NCBI GenBank assembly: GCA_017520935.1
Contig: JAFXEF010000043.1
Coordinates: forward strand, 22,553-86,552
DNA from: Bacteroidaceae bacterium
GTDB taxonomy: Bacteria; Bacteroidota; Bacteroidia; Bacteroidales; Bacteroidaceae
Direction: 5' to 3'
DNA length: 64,000 nucleotides
Positions 21,401-29,566 of this stretch are shown in pieces (the first letter of the stretch is position 1; each line of letters begins with the position of its first letter). The notes beneath the pieces were generated by a model, which was given only the letters and a program-made list of their open reading frames with translations, was not told the origin of the DNA and ran no database searches. The translations under genes were made by a program, and so were the position numbers.

Positions 21401-22868
21401 ACACATCTGGTGGCCGGGATGGGCACAGATCAATGCTTTGCAGAACTGTACCCATGTCTTGGGATACAACGAACCCGAGCACTCCGAGCAACACGGCTCA
21501 GCACAATGCTCATGCGGCGGAGCCATCAATGAGTGGAGTGCCTTTACCCACCACACGGAATTCTTCGAGAGCGGCATGCGCATAGGTTCGCCCTCACCGA
21601 CCGATGCAGGATGGCTCAAGAACTATGTACAATATTGCCACAACTATGCCTACCGCTGCGACTTCGTAGTCACACATGCCTATTGGAAAGAGGACATAGC
21701 CACATGGAAGAAACGCCTTGAAGACATACATAACGCCACAGGTCGTCCTATTTGGATTACCGAGATGGAGAATGGTGCCTCATGGGACAATCCCAGCGAA
21801 AGCAATGTCAATGATGCAGCCAAGAAGTATCAGCAAATCTTTGATCTCCTTGAAAGTCTCGACTACGTAGAACGCTACGTACCCTACAATAACGACCTTT
21901 GGTACAATAAGATGATATACGATGATGGATGGCCCACTCCCGCAGGCTTTATCTTCCGCGACTATCCCTCATCCTTTGCCTATAAAGCCGAGGAGCAGTA
22001 TATCCCAGACTGGTGGAAGCCTTCACTACAAGCAATTACAATGGAGGCCAGCTACGACAAGAACAAGCTCAACTTCTCCATCAACAATCCGAACTGTGAT
22101 GTCACCGATATGCTCACAATAGAATATAGCTACGATGGAACGATTTGGAAGACTCTTTATGAAGAGAGCGCCCGCTGGAAGTTCGACAACACAGACTATA
22201 ACATCACCATTGATGCTACCGCATTCAAGAATGCCCCTGTACGTTTCCGGCTGCATATCACCACCCTCATTGGAGGTGAAAAATACAGCGAAGAACTAAT
22301 CCCTGAAGTAGAAGTTACCATGTCTATTTCCGATGCTAAATATGCAACCTTTATTGCTCCTTTCGACATAGACATCCCTGCTGGTGTAAAAGCAAGTAAG
22401 ATTGTTGGCGTTGATGGTAACGTGCTCATCGAGGAGCCCATAGAAAATTCCATTCCGGCCAATACTCCTGTCATTCTTTATAGCGAGAATATTGTAAACG
22501 AGACTTTCTGGGGCCAAAGCTTAGCTACTGCCAACAGTTACACAGCAGGCTACCTCACAGGTGTGTATACCCCAACCGAGGTGGCTACCGGCAACTATGT
22601 TCTACTAAGGAAGAAGGACACAGGACACATTGGTTTCTACCTTGTAAATGAAACACTGCCTACGATCAAAGCTAACACCTGCTACCTTACTGTCCCAGCC
22701 AGTGATGCAACCATGTATAGCTTCAGCCGCGATAAAGATGCTACTTCAATCAACCATAATCCATCAGCAGATGACAACCTGCCCATCTATGATCTTGCTG
22801 GCCGTAGAGTAGAAAAGATTGATAAAGGAATCTATATCATAAACAACAAAATAACAATTAGGAAATAA
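18432..22868 (+). CDS. Large secreted multi-modular GH128-like glycosidase
   Basis: 1478 aa with a signal peptide (1-24). Modules in order: a LamG-like beta domain (about 28-155); a galactose-binding-like module (175-350, starting 'NLIRNPGFE'); a beta-trefoil-like region (390-530, with 'GYYRLRHKTTGKYLAAS'); a short helical segment (535-605); a second LamG-like domain (615-750); the N-terminal module shared with the protein at 7531 (775-940); and a GH128-like barrel (about 960-1200). In the barrel, predicted acid/base E1014 is in 'GYNEPEH' and nucleophile E1111 in 'PIWITEMENGASW'. The tail 'IYDLAGRRVEKIDKGIYI' resembles a sorting or anchor signal. Likely a surface glucanase with several binding modules; the substrate is inferred only. 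The next gene starts 48 nt downstream, so they may be co-transcribed. Confidence 0.8.
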   Translation: MNKIIKPLLLTVLATLTLHGLTAQQLPYKATLEHTLLPAQAITTAGDITPTTTFTPIGDFTLDLGLLMRPSHKGTLHLTAANGAYLGFNADITSDNIVFHTENVDSEGKPTVYPLNNDNKEHTYRMVLQGEKIHFYAGTTLLGTHAADRFDRMMTDPFTSPDDKESQTGIYDKRNLIRNPGFETEDVVLKNDASDYRFWPAEWEITNANAKDKQQTGVRCNKDNAIYANGREGSSALMFRQDGAGGFTTAAGSYIYQQLATPLKAGRRYKLSFQALSHTNDLGKTYAVAVGSARGTWDNLYTTWTAPSAKQTIQEYEYEFIATEQNATYIAFVCYGGSGIVHLDRITLVEEEGRYNTFHLYTSATNGAIDLDITDASYSKGAFSPIRHISNTLYDGGEYYLYNTYYSRLLGLNNSDIPALGTADGAANNVAYTWCAEQSEKQGYYRLRHKTTGKYLAASTANTWSMTLNASKATNNTDLWAITEGTAGTITSLYSGKLLGTDSGQEANEHIGVYYDKPQSERTVWQLVEAQFALDESRLALYLSELQEAIDLGKQIASSGIYGIAASANLQTTIEKAQTLANTATIDDITLIVATIAEIGAAIDECKESSSEDNGTISIWATYDNNGVNLGSSHTLSLDSVTFANDATAYILIRNKEKQGALVGINRTSISIGGQTIATLPANNKKNSYLFSTDNGTLHIYHNGKLAGSAPTYTVPSLTTGEEKTEFTGLATQHLSSYIAEIISPDRALTPGEYDGNKYNKVKRQIALAYHCDLTLDKPADYFLLNGASTLEEAKLHIASESSWVILPHTRPSASISSLTNIATINGEAPQSGKNYRAAIYLDGTAIIPYPADIQPFTLYSGELYSGEATSYPAGKHNALGDKANTIQSFILKRGYMATLAANADGSGYSRVFVADHEDLMVPVAPEALNRRVSSIIVKPWQYVSKKGWGSTAGNSTINKHTETIRANWFYTWSADRNNTTDLEYVPIKQHIWWPGWAQINALQNCTHVLGYNEPEHSEQHGSAQCSCGGAINEWSAFTHHTEFFESGMRIGSPSPTDAGWLKNYVQYCHNYAYRCDFVVTHAYWKEDIATWKKRLEDIHNATGRPIWITEMENGASWDNPSESNVNDAAKKYQQIFDLLESLDYVERYVPYNNDLWYNKMIYDDGWPTPAGFIFRDYPSSFAYKAEEQYIPDWWKPSLQAITMEASYDKNKLNFSINNPNCDVTDMLTIEYSYDGTIWKTLYEESARWKFDNTDYNITIDATAFKNAPVRFRLHITTLIGGEKYSEELIPEVEVTMSISDAKYATFIAPFDIDIPAGVKASKIVGVDGNVLIEEPIENSIPANTPVILYSENIVNETFWGQSLATANSYTAGYLTGVYTPTEVATGNYVLLRKKDTGHIGFYLVNETLPTIKANTCYLTVPASDATMYSFSRDKDATSINHNPSADDNLPIYDLAGRRVEKIDKGIYIINNKITIRK

Positions 22869-22916
22869 TTATCAAATAGAACAGAAACTCATAATTATAA
22901 ATTAAAAACACTGATT

Positions 22917-23120
22917 ATGAAGGAAATATATAACAAGCCGCAAATGGAACTCATTTTAATTCAAACGGAGTTGCCCTTGGCCTTGAGCAGAACTGACGAA
23001 GAATACTACGAAGAAGGTGACGAGACCCTATCACGTCGTCGCCGTGGGGTATGGGGAGATCTATGGGGAGATCTTTATGCACTCCCCCCTGAAAACAACT
23101 CTACAACATGGGGAAGATGA
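22917..23120 (+). CDS. 67-aa small protein with acidic middle, RRRR motif and WGDLWGDL repeat
   Basis: The N-terminus 'MKEIYNKPQMELILIQTE' resembles the 'KPxxEvxxxexe' start of many unstudied Bacteroidales small proteins. It is followed by an acidic stretch (27-37), 'SRRRRGVWGDLWGDLY' and an Asn/Thr-rich end. The WGDL duplication comes from a perfect 12-bp tandem repeat in the DNA (23050-23073). There is no signal peptide or membrane segment. It lies between the GH128-like gene and a membrane-protein gene on the same strand. It could be a peptide precursor, a regulatory small protein or a leader. No function is known to me. Confidence 0.65.
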   Translation: MKEIYNKPQMELILIQTELPLALSRTDEEYYEEGDETLSRRRRGVWGDLWGDLYALPPENNSTTWGR

Positions 23121-23122
23121 TA

Positions 23123-23182
23123 AGCAGCACTAAAGCTGCACAAACATTAATGATTTGTATATGAACAATCTCTAAATCATTA
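23123..23182 (+). other. Two stem-loops between the 67-aa gene and the membrane-protein gene
   Basis: GCAGC-ACTAAA-GCTGC (about 23124-23139) and a 9-bp stem TAATGATTT / AAATCATTA (23148-23156 with 23174-23182). They are not followed by T-runs and could tune expression of the downstream genes. Confidence 0.4.
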
Positions 23183-23202
23183 GTAACAACAGACATCGTA
23201 CA

Positions 23203-25083
23203 ATGAAAAAAAAACCTCAAGCAAAAGCCAACTTTCAATTGAACTCTACGGCATCCGTAAATGAGAGCAAGTTAAAACGTCTCCCTCTCATTGCAGGATT
23301 GGCATTCGGAACTATCACATGGCTACTGCTCAACCTCTTTGAACACGAGTTCCTCTTCCGAGTGCAGGAGCTTTCGCTATGGCTGCCCACCAAAATCTAC
23401 TTCGACGAACGCATGATGGAGCCGGGCGGAATGATGAGCTATATAGCCTGCTTCCTCACCCAGTTCTTCTACTACCCTTGGCTGGGTTCGCTCCTCTATG
23501 TGGCCCTGCTATTGGCTGTGCAGTGGCTCACACAAAAAGTATTCAGTATCCCTAAGCGCTGGACCCTGCTGAGCCTGCTGCCCAGCGTGCTTATCCTGTG
23601 CTGCTCCATGGAGGCCGGCTACTGGATATTCCAGATAAAGACCCAGGGCTACTTCTACTCCATGCTGGTAGGGTTCCTTTTCACCCTGTCGGCCATACGC
23701 CTATACCAGGTATCGAAGAGCTGGTGGCGCTACCTTGTAGTAGTGGCCATAGCGGCTGCGGGGTATCCTCTGTTCGGCTTCTACGCCTTGCTGGCCCTGC
23801 TCACCATCGTGGCGATGAGCCTCACCGCCAAGGAGCGTAACATCGGCATCGCCCTGCTGTGCATTGCCATCGGTATAGCTACACCTATATTATACTACAG
23901 CGTGTATGAGCAGACCCGCTTTGCCCGTATGTTCACGGCAGGTATGCCCGCCTTCCAGTTTGCCATGCGCGACCTCCGCACCTGGATTCCCTACATCCTG
24001 CTCTACCTGTTCCCGCTCGTCATCCCCTTCATCCGCTTCAACAGCTCCCCCGCCCACACACAACCCAAGAGTCGGTTTGTGCTGACACAGGCCGTCGGCA
24101 TTGTTGTCACCGCTTTCGTGGTGCAGCTGTTCTGGTTCCGCGACCCCAACTTCCGTGCCGAGATCAAGATGAATCACCACATGGAACGCTTAGAGTGGCG
24201 CAAGGTGCTCGACATAGCCAAGTCGCAAGAGCAGACCCCCACCCGACTGATGGTACTAAACCGTAATCTTGCCCTGCTCAAGTTAGGCAAGGCAGGCGAC
24301 GAGATGTTCCACTACCTTGACGGTGGCGAAGCACCCAAATCGCCCTTCGAGATACGCCTGATGCAGGTAGGCGGCAAGATGCTCTACTACCACTACGCAC
24401 GTATGAACTTCTGCTACCGCTGGTGCCTGGAAGATGCCGTGGAGTATGGCTGGAAGGTCGACTACATCAAATATATGGTGAAAGCCTCTATCATCTCGGG
24501 CGAATATCCCCTCGCACAAAAGTACATCAACACCCTGAAGAAAACCATCTTCTATAAGAAATGGGCCGAGAAGTACGAGAAGATGATCGAAAACCCCGAA
24601 CTGATAGCCAAGGACCGCGAATTTGCCGGCATACTGCCCCTATACCAGTTTGAGGACCAGTTGGATGGCGACAACACGTTGGTAGAAATCTACCTGCTCA
24701 ATTACTTCGCCCACACCTACAGCGATCTCAACACCCCGATGTTTGACGAAGCGGCCCTTATGTGCGCATTGACACTCAAGGACATACAGACCTTCTGGAA
24801 CTGTTTCTTCCGTTACGCCAACAGCCACAAGACCAACCGCATGCCTACACACTACCAGGAGGCCGCCCTGCTCTATGGCAACTTAGAGAAGAATGTGGAC
24901 ATCAGCAAGATGCCCTTCGACAAATCGGTGAAGATGCGCTTCCAGGACTTCATGCGTTTCGCACAGAAACACGCCGTACAGAATGTAGAGCGTGACCCCG
25001 AAGCAAAAAAACTCTTCTACGACCGCTTCGGAGACACCTTCTGGTATTTCTATTTCTTCATTCGAGACGTGAAATCATATTAA
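23203..25083 (+). CDS. Polytopic inner-membrane protein with helical C-terminal domain (DUF6057-like)
   Basis: 626 aa. About seven to eight membrane segments lie between residues 27 and 315 (for example 'IAGLAFGTITWLLLNLF', 'WIPYILLYLFPLVIPFI' and 'GIVVTAFVVQLFWF'). The C-terminal half (about 320-626) is soluble and helical, rich in Tyr and Lys, and looks TPR-like ('LALLKLGKAGDEMF', 'YPLAQKYINTLKK'). The layout matches what I recall of Bacteroidetes DUF6057 proteins; this is recognition, not a search result. It is followed 21 nt later by the CxxCH lipoprotein, so the two are probably translated together. Function unknown. Confidence 0.75.
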   Translation: MKKKPQAKANFQLNSTASVNESKLKRLPLIAGLAFGTITWLLLNLFEHEFLFRVQELSLWLPTKIYFDERMMEPGGMMSYIACFLTQFFYYPWLGSLLYVALLLAVQWLTQKVFSIPKRWTLLSLLPSVLILCCSMEAGYWIFQIKTQGYFYSMLVGFLFTLSAIRLYQVSKSWWRYLVVVAIAAAGYPLFGFYALLALLTIVAMSLTAKERNIGIALLCIAIGIATPILYYSVYEQTRFARMFTAGMPAFQFAMRDLRTWIPYILLYLFPLVIPFIRFNSSPAHTQPKSRFVLTQAVGIVVTAFVVQLFWFRDPNFRAEIKMNHHMERLEWRKVLDIAKSQEQTPTRLMVLNRNLALLKLGKAGDEMFHYLDGGEAPKSPFEIRLMQVGGKMLYYHYARMNFCYRWCLEDAVEYGWKVDYIKYMVKASIISGEYPLAQKYINTLKKTIFYKKWAEKYEKMIENPELIAKDREFAGILPLYQFEDQLDGDNTLVEIYLLNYFAHTYSDLNTPMFDEAALMCALTLKDIQTFWNCFFRYANSHKTNRMPTHYQEAALLYGNLEKNVDISKMPFDKSVKMRFQDFMRFAQKHAVQNVERDPEAKKLFYDRFGDTFWYFYFFIRDVKSY

Positions 25084-25104
25084 TCCCAAACAGCAAAAAG
25101 CACT

Positions 25105-26610
25105 ATGCTACACAAACATCCCCTATACACCGTCCTGCTCGGCACAGTCCTCCTTGCCGGATGCTCGGCACAGCCCCCCAAAGAGTACACCGAAATGGAG
25201 CATACGGCAGCCATACACCCCGAATACAGCAGTACCGTCATCCCCTACAACATTGCCCCGCTCAACTTCGACTACCAGACCGAAGGGAAAGCCTACATCA
25301 CCGAACTCAAGGCAGGCAACCAGTCGCTGGTAATGAAGGGCAAGTCAACCGATTGGAAGATAAAGGACTGGCACAAGCTACTCGAAGCCAACAAGGGCAA
25401 CACCATCGAAGTGCACACTTACATACAGACCAACGGTGGCTGGCAGAAATATCGCCCGATAAAGTGGACAGTGGCCGAGGAGCCCATCGACCCCTACATC
25501 TCGTACCGTATCATAGCCCCTTCATACGTAACCTACGAGGAGCTGAGCATACGGCAACGCAACCTCAGCAACTTCGACGAACAGATCATCTACAACAACA
25601 TGCTGCTGAGCGACGATATCAACGGACAGTGCATCAACTGCCATCATTACCGCAACTACAAGACCGACAACATGCAGTTCCACGTGCGCCAGCACAAGGG
25701 CGGCACCGTACTTGTAAACAACGGCCAGGTGAAGAAGATCAACCTCAAGACCGACAGCACCATCTCGGCCGGTGTATACCCTGCCTGGCACCCCACCCAC
25801 AACCTTATCGCCTACTCCATCAACGATACGGGACAGTCGTTCCACACCAGAGACCACAATAAGATTGAAGTGCAGGACCTTAAGAGCGATCTCATCCTCT
25901 ACGACATAGACCGCAATGAGGTAAGCTTCATCGAGCACGACACACTGGAATGGGAAGTGTTCCCCGCCTGGGCACCCGACGGCAAGACACTCTACTACAA
26001 CTCTGCACACTACGAGATACAGGACTATGCCCACAAGGAGCGCGAGATCATCGACAACTACAAGCAGTTCAAGTACAACATCTACCGCAAATCGTTCGAT
26101 CCGGAGACACTCACCTTCGGCCCTACGGAGCTTGTTCTCGATGCCGACACCCTCGGCAAGAGCGCCACACTCCCCCGCATATCGCCCGACGGACGCTACC
26201 TGCTCTTCGGTATGGCCGAATACGGATGCTTCCACATCTGGCACAAGGATGCCGACCTCTACACGATAGATCTCACTACCATGCAGTTACGCAACATGCG
26301 AGAGCTCAACAGCAACGATGTGGAGAGCTATCACTCCTGGTCGAGCAACGGACGATGGATACTCTACACCAGCCGCCGCGATGACGGAGGATACACCCGC
26401 CTTTACATCGCCTATTTCGACAAGGACGGCAAGGCCCACAAGCCCTTCATCCTGCCGCAGAAAGACCCCTATTTCTACGACAACTACTACAAGAGCTACA
26501 ACGTGCCCGAGTATATGATTGAGCCGGTCACCATCACTCCGCAAGAATTTGCCCGCCATATCGACACGGAGGTGATACCCGCCACATTCAAAAGTCAGGC
26601 AATTAAGTAA
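25105..26610 (+). CDS. Beta-propeller (PD40/TolB-like) lipoprotein with CxxCH haem-type motif
   Basis: 501 aa. The lipobox 'LLAGC' puts the acylated cysteine at residue 20. An N-terminal region (25-150) precedes 'QCINCHH', a CxxCH c-type haem motif (C176, C179, H180). From about 215 to 470 there are TolB/PD40 propeller repeats such as 'YPAWHPTHNLIAYS', 'FPAWAPDGKTLYYN' and 'LPRISPDGRYLLFG'. Likely anchored in a membrane facing the periplasm or the outside. Whether haem is bound depends on cytochrome c maturation, which is not encoded here. It follows the membrane protein at 23203; a new promoter for the SusCD operon begins after it. Confidence 0.8.
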   Translation: MLHKHPLYTVLLGTVLLAGCSAQPPKEYTEMEHTAAIHPEYSSTVIPYNIAPLNFDYQTEGKAYITELKAGNQSLVMKGKSTDWKIKDWHKLLEANKGNTIEVHTYIQTNGGWQKYRPIKWTVAEEPIDPYISYRIIAPSYVTYEELSIRQRNLSNFDEQIIYNNMLLSDDINGQCINCHHYRNYKTDNMQFHVRQHKGGTVLVNNGQVKKINLKTDSTISAGVYPAWHPTHNLIAYSINDTGQSFHTRDHNKIEVQDLKSDLILYDIDRNEVSFIEHDTLEWEVFPAWAPDGKTLYYNSAHYEIQDYAHKEREIIDNYKQFKYNIYRKSFDPETLTFGPTELVLDADTLGKSATLPRISPDGRYLLFGMAEYGCFHIWHKDADLYTIDLTTMQLRNMRELNSNDVESYHSWSSNGRWILYTSRRDDGGYTRLYIAYFDKDGKAHKPFILPQKDPYFYDNYYKSYNVPEYMIEPVTITPQEFARHIDTEVIPATFKSQAIK

Positions 26611-26697
26611 AATACTACCGGCTAAATTAACAAAGTTAAAATTCCGATGAATGCTAAAAAATGTAATGAAAAATTAGTTAGTGTGAGGGATTAGTTT

Positions 26698-26705
26698 TAT
26701 CTTTG
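26698..26705 (+). promoter_or_regulatory. -7 box of the FAS1-SusCD operon
   Basis: TATCTTTG ends 40 nt before the ATG at 26746. It separates the seven-gene operon from the preceding genes. No anti-sigma, ECF-sigma or hybrid two-component gene lies in the window next to it. Confidence 0.6.
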
Positions 26706-26745
26706 TCCGTTAATTGACTACAAACAATATTAATAATACCTAATT

Positions 26746-29553
26746 ATGAACAAAAAACACACGTTCAAAGTGGGCAAGTACATCAGTATGGCTTGTCTGT
26801 TATTTGTTTGTGCTACAGTTCAGTCCTGTCGTGATGAGTACTTCTACGACAACCGCGAACCGGACTTCTTGGGCGCAAGCATCTATGAGTATTTGGAGGA
26901 AAAGGGCGAATTCACTCTTTTCATGAAAGTAATCGAAGATTTGGACTACAAGGAGGTACTATCCAAGACGGGTAGTAAAACTTTGTTTGTAGCCGATGAC
27001 GAAGCCTTCCTCAGAGGTATCAAGGAGGAGTGGGGATTTGATTCGTACAGCCAGCTGACACCGGCCCACAAGCGCATCATCCTCAACAACTCCATGTTGG
27101 ACAACGCCTACCTGCTCGAGCTGATGTCAAACATGCCTTCGGCCGGCGCAGATTCAGAGCCTATCGTAGGACGTTGCTTGCGTCAGGTGACTTCGGCCAA
27201 CGTAACCGACTCCATCGGTTTCTTCTACGATGCCGACCTGCCTCAGAACAACAAGGAGTGGGATCGCTTCCGCCAGACAGGTATTCGCCTCGCACTGGAT
27301 GCCACCAAGACCACTATGGTACACTTCCTTGAGGAGCAGCTCTACCAGAACTCCATCACGGCTGAGGATCTCAACATTCTGCTGAACAACCGCTACAACG
27401 CGACAATCAAGGACGCCTTCATTTTCGACAAGAAGGTCATCGACCAGAACGTAACTTGCAAGAACGGTTATGTACACCAGCTGGACGGTCTCTTGATCCC
27501 CCCCGCAAACATGGCAGAGGAGATCCGCACCAATGGCAGGACCAACACATTCAGCCGCATGCTCGACCGCTTCTCCGTACCCGTTCCCAACGCTTCACTG
27601 ACTGCAGACTACAACCGTATCTACCACTATGGCGACGATGCCAATGCCGAGCAGGTATACGAGAAAAGATACTACACCACAGGTAACAACCGTGGCGCGG
27701 CAGGTAGCTACGACCGCTACACCGACATCGACGATATCGAGCATGTTGCCGAGGGTACCCTCTTCTTCGATCCGGGTTGGAATGAATACCGTCCAGGTGT
27801 GGGTTCAGCCGTATCAACCAGAGACAATGACATGGCTGTCATCTTTGCTCCCAACGATGCAGCTTTTGAAGAGTACTTCACGAACGGTGAAGGCCAGGCA
27901 CTTATCGAGCGCTTCAAGGAGCTTGACAGCATCCCGATGGATAAAATCCAAGATCTGCTGCGCAATATGATGAAGGTATCGTTCAACGCAGCCGTACCCT
28001 CACGCTTCCCCAGCATCATGGACGATGCCCGCGACCCGATGGGTGTAGACAAGAAGGACATCGAGAAGTGTATCATAGCCAACAACGGTCTTGTATATAT
28101 CACCAACAAGGTATATAGCCCCGCAAGCTACGTAGCCGTTACTGCTCCCCTCCTGTTCAGCGACACATTGGAAATTGCCAACTGGGCTGTTAAGCTTTAT
28201 GAGTATGACAAATACCTCCTGTCAATGGGTAGCCACTTCAGTCTGGTAGTTCCCTCCGACGGTTGTATGACCTACATTGACCCCTATACCATCAACGATC
28301 CCGAGCCCAGACTCTACAAGTTCCAGTTCGACCCGACCAGTAACACCACAAAAGGCTCCCTGACAATTCCAGGTAGAGTATATGCCGAGGAATGGATCTA
28401 CGACCCTGTAACGATGGAGTTGAAAGAGCAGAAGGCCAATCTGACTACTGCCACACGCCTTGAGAACCTGCTTAAGCAGATGTACGAATACTACATCGTG
28501 GTAGGTGACTTCACTAACGGCAACAAGTACCACATGACCAAGGGGTACGGTACCATCAAGGTTGAGACCGATGCTAACAACCAGGTGACACACATCATCG
28601 GTGGTTCAGAAGCTCAGAAAGGAACCAAGATGCCTGTAGGTCACACCTATCCCCAGAAAAACGGTAACACCTACCGTCTGGACGAAGGCATGATTCAGCC
28701 TCCCACGCAGTCTGTATACAAGGTACTCAGCACGACCGAGGAGTTTGCCGAGTTCTATAACCTCTGCATGGGTAGCGACTATGTGCTTGACGTAATAGGC
28801 CCGAGAGACAGACAGGGAGTGGTTATTCAGGACTCCATCAAACGCTACAAGATATTTGAGAACCTGGGTGGACTTGACCTGAATGTCCGTACATTCAACA
28901 CCTACCACTACACAGTATATGCTCCCACCAACGATGACATCCAGCGTGCCTACGATGCCGGCCTGCCCAATTGGGTGGATATGGAAGTAGAAGCTGAGCT
29001 CATCGACACCATGAAGGTGAGAAGAGACGACAAGCAGGCTGTATTGGACGACCTGAGATTCACTGCCACACAGGAAGAGATTGATGCCATGCAGACCGAA
29101 ATCGATGCTATGCAGGCCGAAATCAACACCCGCATAGCAGTCCTCAAGAAGGATATGGAGCTGGTAGTGAACTTCGTGAAGTACCACATCCAGGATAACT
29201 CAGTATACGTTGACAACCTCCCCCACTCTATCACTGAAGGTGCAGAGGTGAAGTATGTGGTCAAGTACGAAACTGCCGCACTGGACAATCTGACCAAGCG
29301 ATTCAGTACCGTTACCGTACAGACTCAAGACGGTACCATCACCGTCAAGGGCGACATTGAAGGCACTGACAACACCTGTAGAGTCATCAACGAGGCTGGT
29401 ACCGAAGGCACGCTCTACAATATCATGACACGCGACATCGAATTCAGCGGTCAGAACATCTCGACCTCATCATACGCTGTAGTACACCTGATTGACGGCT
29501 TCCTGGTGAACGACCGTATCTTTGACGCAGCAAAGGGAACATTCATCAAATAA
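26746..29553 (+). CDS. Fasciclin (FAS1)-domain lipoprotein A
   Basis: 935 aa. The signal peptide ends at a lipobox-like 'VQSC' (C28), so it is a likely surface lipoprotein. Residues about 43-253 form a FAS1-like domain: 'GASIYEYLEEKGEFTLFMKV', 'TLFVADDEAFLRGI' and 'NGYVHQLDGLLIPP' are the H1-like, middle and end signatures. A second copy spans about 262-480 ('MAVIFAPNDAAFEEYF' and 'NNGLVYITNKVYSP'), and a third divergent one lies near 700-930 ('YTVYAPTNDDIQRAY' and 'AVVHLIDGFLV'), interrupted by a short coiled coil ('EEIDAMQTEIDAMQAEI'). FAS1 domains mediate adhesion or binding. It is first in the operon, 13 nt before susC. Confidence 0.85.
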   Translation: MNKKHTFKVGKYISMACLLFVCATVQSCRDEYFYDNREPDFLGASIYEYLEEKGEFTLFMKVIEDLDYKEVLSKTGSKTLFVADDEAFLRGIKEEWGFDSYSQLTPAHKRIILNNSMLDNAYLLELMSNMPSAGADSEPIVGRCLRQVTSANVTDSIGFFYDADLPQNNKEWDRFRQTGIRLALDATKTTMVHFLEEQLYQNSITAEDLNILLNNRYNATIKDAFIFDKKVIDQNVTCKNGYVHQLDGLLIPPANMAEEIRTNGRTNTFSRMLDRFSVPVPNASLTADYNRIYHYGDDANAEQVYEKRYYTTGNNRGAAGSYDRYTDIDDIEHVAEGTLFFDPGWNEYRPGVGSAVSTRDNDMAVIFAPNDAAFEEYFTNGEGQALIERFKELDSIPMDKIQDLLRNMMKVSFNAAVPSRFPSIMDDARDPMGVDKKDIEKCIIANNGLVYITNKVYSPASYVAVTAPLLFSDTLEIANWAVKLYEYDKYLLSMGSHFSLVVPSDGCMTYIDPYTINDPEPRLYKFQFDPTSNTTKGSLTIPGRVYAEEWIYDPVTMELKEQKANLTTATRLENLLKQMYEYYIVVGDFTNGNKYHMTKGYGTIKVETDANNQVTHIIGGSEAQKGTKMPVGHTYPQKNGNTYRLDEGMIQPPTQSVYKVLSTTEEFAEFYNLCMGSDYVLDVIGPRDRQGVVIQDSIKRYKIFENLGGLDLNVRTFNTYHYTVYAPTNDDIQRAYDAGLPNWVDMEVEAELIDTMKVRRDDKQAVLDDLRFTATQEEIDAMQTEIDAMQAEINTRIAVLKKDMELVVNFVKYHIQDNSVYVDNLPHSITEGAEVKYVVKYETAALDNLTKRFSTVTVQTQDGTITVKGDIEGTDNTCRVINEAGTEGTLYNIMTRDIEFSGQNISTSSYAVVHLIDGFLVNDRIFDAAKGTFIK

Positions 29554-29566
29554 AACATAAGGTATC

